Assembly (NCBI RefSeq): GCF_013488205.1
Contig: NZ_CP040908.1
Coordinates: forward strand, 2,147,876 to 2,211,875
Length of the DNA stretch: 64,000 nucleotides
Reading direction: 5' to 3'
Source of the DNA: Empedobacter falsenii
GTDB taxonomy: Bacteria > Bacteroidota > Bacteroidia > Flavobacteriales > Weeksellaceae
The notes beneath the pieces were generated by a model. The model ran no database searches, had not been told where the DNA came from, and saw only the letters and a list, made by a program, of their open reading frames with translations. Shown in pieces: positions 59,498 through 64,000 of the stretch (position 1 is its first letter; each line of letters opens with the position of its first letter). A program made the translations under genes and the position numbers.

Positions 59498-60145
59498 TTA
59501 TTTTCTTGCAGAAGGTGTTCTCACTCCTGTTTTTACTCTTTCTGTTGATGCAGATTTTGCACTTACAGCATCTTTTGCAGATTTGCTGTATAATTGGATA
59601 AAATCAAATAATCCATCAAAATCACCAGTTAATGTTTTACCATTCGAAACTCTTAACGCAAAGTTTGTAGACAATAAACTTCTGTTATAAGGGTCAAAAT
59701 AATTTTTTAAGTTAATTGAACCAGAAGAAAAATCTGTGTCTAACAAAGCAAACGTCCCTGAATTAAGAACTGGCACATAATTTTGCATAATAGGATCTTC
59801 GTAATATTCTATATAATCCAATCCTCTATCATTATTTTCTGTTACGTAAGTTCCATTAAAATTTAAATCACCTCTTTGGAAAATTTCTAAATACAAATAA
59901 GCTCCATTTAATTTACCATTTTTAGGAACTGGATTTGTAGATAATTCTACACTATAATAAAATCCGCCATCAGCCTTTTTGATATCTGCAACAACTGCAT
60001 TTCGAAGCGGAAATGATACACCATCATAATTGATTTGTCCAACATTTACAATCTCAGGTTCATAATAGCCATCATCATTATTTACACAAGATGTTAAAGA
60101 GATAGATGAGACAGCTAACATTGCTAAAAATATAATTTTTTTCAT
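59498..60145 (-). CDS. Lipoprotein of unknown function
   Basis: The 215-residue product has a lipoprotein signal ending SLTSC (Cys20) followed by the NNDDGYYEPE acidic start seen in many Bacteroidota surface lipoproteins. The mature domain is beta-rich (INYDGVSFPLRNAVVADI, YSVELSTNPVP, LEIFQRGDLNFNGTYVTEN) and ends in a Lys/Ser-rich tail. The Ser/Asp/Asp-type residues after the Cys could act as a surface-export signal, which is inference. No family is recognised. Confidence 0.7.
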   Translation of the reverse strand: MKKIIFLAMLAVSSISLTSCVNNDDGYYEPEIVNVGQINYDGVSFPLRNAVVADIKKADGGFYYSVELSTNPVPKNGKLNGAYLYLEIFQRGDLNFNGTYVTENNDRGLDYIEYYEDPIMQNYVPVLNSGTFALLDTDFSSGSINLKNYFDPYNRSLLSTNFALRVSNGKTLTGDFDGLFDFIQLYSKSAKDAVSAKSASTERVKTGVRTPSARK

Positions 60146-60224
60146 AATTTCTAAATTTTCAAACTAATTATAATTGCGGTAATACAAATAGCGTGCTAAA
60201 AAATAACAATAACTAGTTTTAGCA

Positions 60225-60259
60225 TAAAAAAAGTGTTACACAATCGTGTAACACTTTGA
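60225..60259 (-). terminator. Intrinsic terminator of the 64-60 kb operon
   Basis: On the minus strand AAAGTGTTACAC and GTGTAACACTTT form a 12-pair perfect stem with a four-base loop, followed by a T-run. It lies 30 bases after the zinc-ribbon-like gene. Confidence 0.9.
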
Positions 60260-60287
60260 TATTAAATAAAATATTTTTTAACAGAAA

Positions 60288-61073
60288 TTACCCTTTGATA
60301 ACGATTTCCATTTTTTCTTGCTCTTCTAAAGCCAATTCCAAATCAACTAAGATACGTCCTGAATGTTCGTCAGCGATAATTTTTTTACGTTGAGCGATAT
60401 CCATTTGTCTTTGTGGTGGAATTGTAAAGAAAGATCCCGCAGAAGCTCCACGTTGTACAGGAACAACAGCTAAACCATTTTTCACAGAATTTCTGATACG
60501 GCTGTAAGCGTCTAACAATCTTTGTTCGATTTTAGCAGAATATTCAGAAGATAATTTTAATAAATTACTTTCTTCTTTTTCTGTATCTTTTACAATTGTA
60601 TCCAACTCAGCTTGTTTGTGAGATAAATGCTCTTTCATTGAATCTAATTTTGTATTAAATTCTTCAACTTGTGCATTTTTTTGAGAAATTTTAACTGTAA
60701 ACTCACGAATACGTTTTTCAGATAACTCAATTTCCAAACCTTGATACTCAACTTCTTTCGCTAAAGCATCAAATTCTCTATTGTTACGTACGTTATCTTG
60801 TTGTTTCGTGTATTTTTTAATTAAAGCTTCAGCATTTTTGATTGCTTCTTTCTTCAATTTAATTTCTTCATCCAAACCTTTAGTTTCGTCAACTATTTTT
60901 TGGATTCTCGTTTCTAATTGTGCAACATCGTCGCTCAAATCTTCAACTTCTAAAGGTAATTCACCTCTTGTGTTTCTGATTTCATCTAAACGTGAATCAA
61001 TTAATTGCAAGTCGTATAATGCGCGAAGTTTTTCTTCTACGCTTAGTTCTTTGATATTTTTTGTTTCAGACAT
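60288..61073 (-). CDS. C4-zinc-ribbon-family coiled-coil protein lacking the cysteines
   Basis: This protein of about 261 residues (start ATG 61073, MSETKNIKELS) matches the DUF164/zf-RING_7 family in its long N-terminal coiled coil (about residues 15-185; EALIKKYTKQQDNVRNNREFDALAKEVEYQ is the family hallmark, core NNREFDALAKEVE). The C-terminal zinc ribbon keeps its outline (GLAVVPVQRGASAGSFFTIPPQRQ and DEHSGRILVDLE), but the four cysteines are Ser/Ala/Asp. Function is unknown; it may be a nucleic-acid or ribosome-associated factor. It follows the Nif3-like gene by two bases. Confidence 0.85.
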   Translation of the reverse strand: MSETKNIKELSVEEKLRALYDLQLIDSRLDEIRNTRGELPLEVEDLSDDVAQLETRIQKIVDETKGLDEEIKLKKEAIKNAEALIKKYTKQQDNVRNNREFDALAKEVEYQGLEIELSEKRIREFTVKISQKNAQVEEFNTKLDSMKEHLSHKQAELDTIVKDTEKEESNLLKLSSEYSAKIEQRLLDAYSRIRNSVKNGLAVVPVQRGASAGSFFTIPPQRQMDIAQRKKIIADEHSGRILVDLELALEEQEKMEIVIKG

Positions 61074-61075
61074 AG

Positions 61076-62173
61076 TTAACAATAATTAACAGGATTGGTA
61101 TTAATTCCAGAATTAAAGACCACAAAATTAGTAAATTTTTCTTTAAGATACGAAGTTATTAAGTTTTTTGTAAACTGTTCCGATTCAAAATGTCCAATAT
61201 CTGCCAAAACAAGCTTATTTTCAGCTGTAAAAAAATCGTGATATTTCAAATCAGCCGTGATATAAACGTCCGCTCCAGCCGAAATTGCATTTTTTATTCC
61301 AAATGCGCCAGAACCTCCAAGTACAGCAACCTTCTTTATTTTTTTGTTTAATAATTTGGAATGACGAATAACGGGTGTATTCATTTGAGTTTTCAGATAA
61401 TTGAAAAAATCGAGTTCCTCCATTTCATTTTCCAACTCTCCAATCATTCCAATTCCAATATAATTGTTTTGATTATTCAACGAAATAACAGAATACGCAA
61501 CCTCTTCGTACGGATGATTTTTGAACAAAGCATTCATCACTTCACCTTCCAAATGTTCTGGAACTACAACTTCTATTCGCGTTTCGTTTACTGTTTCCAA
61601 TTTCCCAATCTCACCAATAAAAGGATTCGCACCAACAATTGGTCGAAAATTTCCTTTACCTTCTATCGCAAAACCGCACGAATCATAATTCCCAATTTTC
61701 CCTGCACCAACTTCATACAACGCAGATTTCAATTGCTCAGCATGTTCTGTTGGAACATAAGTAATCAATTGTTTGATGGTTTGCGATTTCGGAATAAGAA
61801 TTTTAGTATTCAATAAAGCTAATTGTTCAGAAATTTTGAAATTAACACCAACTTTCGAATTATCTAAAGCCGTATGCGTTGCATAAATATTAATTCCATT
61901 TTTGATTGCTGTCATCACTGCTTTTTCAACATAATTTTTTCCGTTAAATTTCTTTAAACCAGAAAAAATAATTGGATGAAAACTCACAATCAAATTACAA
62001 TTTTTCTCAATCGCTTCTTCCACAACTTCTGGGGTTGTGTCCAACGTTACCAAGATTCCTGTTACCTCATCATTGTAATCACCAACTAGCAATCCAACAT
62101 TGTCAAAATCTTCTGCATACGCCAAAGGCGCTATTTCTTCCATCGCCAAAGCGACATCTTTTACTCGTATCAT
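61076..62173 (-). CDS. Nif3-like dinuclear metal-centre protein
   Basis: The 365-residue product belongs to the NIF3/YbgI/YqfO family, hexameric proteins with a dinuclear metal site. N-terminal motifs AYAEDFDNVGLLVGD, LIVSFHPIIFSGLKK and YATHTALDN carry the His/Asp ligands, and VYITADLKYHDFFTA with DIGHFESE provides the C-terminal His/Glu ligands. A YqfO-type insertion of about 100 residues lies between. It may be a GTP cyclohydrolase-like or other hydrolase; the role is unsettled. It is coupled with the GNAT gene (4-bp overlap). Confidence 0.92.
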   Translation of the reverse strand: MIRVKDVALAMEEIAPLAYAEDFDNVGLLVGDYNDEVTGILVTLDTTPEVVEEAIEKNCNLIVSFHPIIFSGLKKFNGKNYVEKAVMTAIKNGINIYATHTALDNSKVGVNFKISEQLALLNTKILIPKSQTIKQLITYVPTEHAEQLKSALYEVGAGKIGNYDSCGFAIEGKGNFRPIVGANPFIGEIGKLETVNETRIEVVVPEHLEGEVMNALFKNHPYEEVAYSVISLNNQNNYIGIGMIGELENEMEELDFFNYLKTQMNTPVIRHSKLLNKKIKKVAVLGGSGAFGIKNAISAGADVYITADLKYHDFFTAENKLVLADIGHFESEQFTKNLITSYLKEKFTNFVVFNSGINTNPVNYC

Positions 62174-62658
62174 TTCTCTTTTAAAAGCAATTTTTCTGTA
62201 GGCAAATCATTTTCGATGCCTTTCCAATACGATTCAAAATTAAACTTTTCTAACAACTTTCTCGAAGCAACATTATCAGGATCGATAACAGCCATTACTT
62301 GCAAATCTGGAAATTTTTCTTTTGATTCTGCTAATAAATGTTCACAAATCATTGATCCAAAACCTTTTCTCCAAAATTCTTTTTTCAATAAATAACCTAT
62401 TTCAAGTGAATTTTCGATGTGTTTGTTGTAAACCAATTTACAATCACCTAAAAGATTATCATTTTCATCATAAACTTTGAAAAAACCTAAATTTTCATCA
62501 ACTTCTCCTTTTTCTAAAATTGAAGTGAATTTATGATTTGCTTGCTCTTCATTCAAACCTTTGCCAGAAATGTATTTCATCACTTCGTCGTCCTGAACAA
62601 GTTTAAAAAAGTTATTAAAATCTGTAGGTTTATATTTTTCGAACCGAATTTTCTTCAT
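62170..62658 (-). CDS. GNAT-family N-acetyltransferase (RimJ/RimL-like)
   Basis: This 162-residue protein matches the acetyltransf_3 group: MKKIRFEKYKPTDFNNFFKLVQDDEVMKYISG (N-terminal strand-helix; core DDEVMKYISG), SLEIGYLLKKEFWRKGFGSMICEHLL (acetyl-CoA site, core FWRKGFGSM) and VIDPDNVASRKLLEKFNFE. RimJ/RimL-like enzymes acetylate protein N-termini or small molecules; the substrate is unknown. It overlaps the phosphotransferase gene by 29 bases and the Nif3-like gene by four, so the operon is tightly coupled. Confidence 0.88.
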   Translation of the reverse strand: MKKIRFEKYKPTDFNNFFKLVQDDEVMKYISGKGLNEEQANHKFTSILEKGEVDENLGFFKVYDENDNLLGDCKLVYNKHIENSLEIGYLLKKEFWRKGFGSMICEHLLAESKEKFPDLQVMAVIDPDNVASRKLLEKFNFESYWKGIENDLPTEKLLLKEK

Positions 62659-63661
62659 GAAATTTTGTTAATGCTTTTAATAAATTGATTTGATTAATCG
62701 TACGATTTAGATTTTGTTTTGGATAAGAAATCGAATAATAAATATCGTTTTCTAAATAATCTGCCAAAAATCTAACCGCTTGAATATAAATCACAATATA
62801 CGCAACAAAATCCATATTATCAAGCTCGACAGGCGTTAACACATTTTTTAGGTGTTCTTGAAAACCATTTTTGACAGCCAAATAATAATCCGCCGAAAAA
62901 CCATTTTCTCCATTTGGATCGTCTTCTGCTTTCAGATTTGCGTATGTACGAATCATATCTCCAAAATCGCACAAAATATTCCCTGGCATTATTGTATCCC
63001 AGTCTATCACAGCAATTGCTTGCGAATGATTATCATTATTAAATAAGAAATTACTAATTTTTGCATCAGCATGAACGACACGTTTTGGGAAATCTATTTC
63101 TAAGTATTTTTCAACTTGATATAGATTATCCAAAATATAAGCAACTTCTTCTTTCGTTTCTTCTAAACGCTCTATTGAAGCATTTTTCAATGCATTTTTG
63201 AAATCATTTACACGTTTATGATAATCTAAAAACCCGACAATCGAAGGATGAATTTCATCAACATTAACATCTAACAAATACGAATGAAATTCACTAATTG
63301 TTTTCGCCGCTTCATACGCTTGTTCCGCAGATTCCACTTTCTCAAAACAAATAGAATTTGGAATAAAAGAAGTCATTCTCCAAATTTCTCCATCTTCTTT
63401 TGCTAATAAATTTCCTTGCAAATCTTTTACAATTTCGATTACCGAATTTTGATACCCCTTTGATTTTAGATGACGAGAAATGATGTCAATATTGTTAGAA
63501 ATTACTTCTGGTTGAGGAAAAACGTGCGTGTTTATTTTTTGTAAAATATATTTTTTTCCCTCGTACCCAACTTCATAAGTAGAATTAATCCAACCAGAAC
63601 TGATTGGATTAATACTAACTTGATCTATATTTTCGAAATAATGTTTTAATATTTTCTCCAT
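62630..63661 (-). CDS. Phosphotransferase (APH/choline-kinase fold; sugar-kinase-like)
   Basis: The 343-residue product has the APH-type kinase fold: ATP-binding strand YILQKINTHVFP with Lys42, the catalytic loop VVHADAKISNFLF (His197, Asp199, Asn204) and the metal-binding DWDTIMPG (Asp220). The family includes N-acetylhexosamine 1-kinases and homoserine or aminoglycoside kinases. Its pairing with a nucleotidyltransferase gene six bases upstream suggests a kinase/nucleotidyltransferase salvage pair for a sugar (for example an N-acetylhexosamine), which is inference from context. Confidence 0.85.
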   Translation of the reverse strand: MEKILKHYFENIDQVSINPISSGWINSTYEVGYEGKKYILQKINTHVFPQPEVISNNIDIISRHLKSKGYQNSVIEIVKDLQGNLLAKEDGEIWRMTSFIPNSICFEKVESAEQAYEAAKTISEFHSYLLDVNVDEIHPSIVGFLDYHKRVNDFKNALKNASIERLEETKEEVAYILDNLYQVEKYLEIDFPKRVVHADAKISNFLFNNDNHSQAIAVIDWDTIMPGNILCDFGDMIRTYANLKAEDDPNGENGFSADYYLAVKNGFQEHLKNVLTPVELDNMDFVAYIVIYIQAVRFLADYLENDIYYSISYPKQNLNRTINQINLLKALTKFHEENSVRKI

Positions 63662-63667
63662 TATAAT

Positions 63668-64000
63668 TTATGTCCAAAGTGAATTTGGATATTTTTGATC
63701 ATTGATTAAATTGTGAATAGAATTTACTACAACTTCTCTGTCTTCTGGATAAGTCATTCCGAACCAATTGTCATCCGATTTTTCTACAATCACTTCCAAT
63801 TGATCTTCTTTGATCATATCATTTACAACTTTCGGCAAGAAAAATTCTGCTTTCAATTGAGAAGCATTTTCGTGAAGAAATTCCTCAAATTTATCTTCTA
63901 ATTTTCTAAAAATAGAAGGATGTAAAACGAAGAAATTCATCGATACAGTCGTATCTCCATCTAATGGTAAAACGTTATTATCTTCTTCGAAAACAATTTC
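63668..64000 (-). CDS. Nucleotidyltransferase, N-terminus cut by window edge
   Basis: The frame is open from 64000 to the stop at 63668, giving the last 110 residues: EIVFEEDNNVLPLDGDTTVSMNFFVLHPSIF (cited by DGDTTVSMNFFVLHP), then a helix LEDKFEEFLHENASQ, EFFLPKVVNDMI and NWFGMTYPEDREVVVNSI. This is the C-terminal end of a sugar-nucleotide-type nucleotidyltransferase (the F-x-L-x-P-x-I and WFGMTYPED segments match). The true start lies outside the window. It is six bases upstream of the kinase gene. Confidence 0.75.
   Translation of the reverse strand, partial: EIVFEEDNNVLPLDGDTTVSMNFFVLHPSIFRKLEDKFEEFLHENASQLKAEFFLPKVVNDMIKEDQLEVIVEKSDDNWFGMTYPEDREVVVNSIHNLINDQKYPNSLWT

Overview
This 64 kb window is AT-rich, densely coded chromosomal DNA from a member of the Bacteroidota, class Flavobacteriia. 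Three things show this: the porV-porU-gldJ block of the type IX secretion (T9SS) and gliding machinery, a secreted nuclease with a T9SS C-terminal sorting domain, and repeated use of the Bacteroidota -7 promoter element TAnnTTTG. By overall gene style a Weeksellaceae genome (Empedobacter- or Chryseobacterium-like) is my best guess, but that is inference. There are no rRNA genes, no recognisable tRNAs, no CRISPR array and no complete insertion sequence. A lipoprotein gene is cut at the left edge and a nucleotidyltransferase gene at the right edge.

Layout. 0-4.4 kb: truC, a small NAD(P)-binding protein, a membrane-anchored TPR protein and lpdA. 4.6-6.2 kb: a small accessory island with two immunity-like genes (one frameshifted at a TA repeat), a truncated paralogue, and two short tandem-repeat tracts. 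6.2-12.5 kb: fabH, a DMT exporter, TerC, a HAD phosphatase, a polysaccharide deacetylase lipoprotein, and an OsmC-pirin pair. 12.5-22.8 kb: porV and porU, divergent from gldJ-murF, then a small secreted protein and endonuclease I. 22.8-33.2 kb: transaldolase, an SDR, two tandem paralogous secreted proteins, oligopeptidase B, membrane proteins, recQ-fmt and HU. 33.3-38.9 kb: an MHS-type transporter with an outer-membrane porin, an acetyltransferase, and tyrS with its leader. 39-48 kb: ybaK, a redoxin, a TPR protein, a CWC/DUF5522 protein, brnQ and a creD operon. 47-57.8 kb: SDR, DUF1294, arfB, two MFS exporters, an aldo/keto reductase, a very large propeller sensor kinase with its LytTR regulator, and an OYE/VOC/MFS operon. 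58-64 kb: NDH-2, a lipoprotein, and an operon of nucleotidyltransferase, phosphotransferase, GNAT, Nif3-like and C4-zinc-ribbon-like proteins.

The most notable observation is in front of tyrS. On the minus strand a TACCTTTG promoter is followed almost at once by a 31-codon ORF with five Tyr codons (including a Tyr-Tyr pair). Then come two RNA segments that can form either a long anti-terminator or a strong intrinsic terminator just upstream of tyrS. The spacing fits ribosome-mediated attenuation of tyrosyl-tRNA synthetase by tyrosine supply. Other structures not explained by coding genes are a 37-bp perfect direct repeat shared by the 5' regions of recQ and a small membrane-protein gene, a pair of related small-RNA-like units flanking the CWC gene, a promoter-leader-terminator unit ahead of the aldo/keto reductase, and another ahead of endonuclease I. 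Promoter and terminator calls are by eye; no folding, alignment or database search was run.
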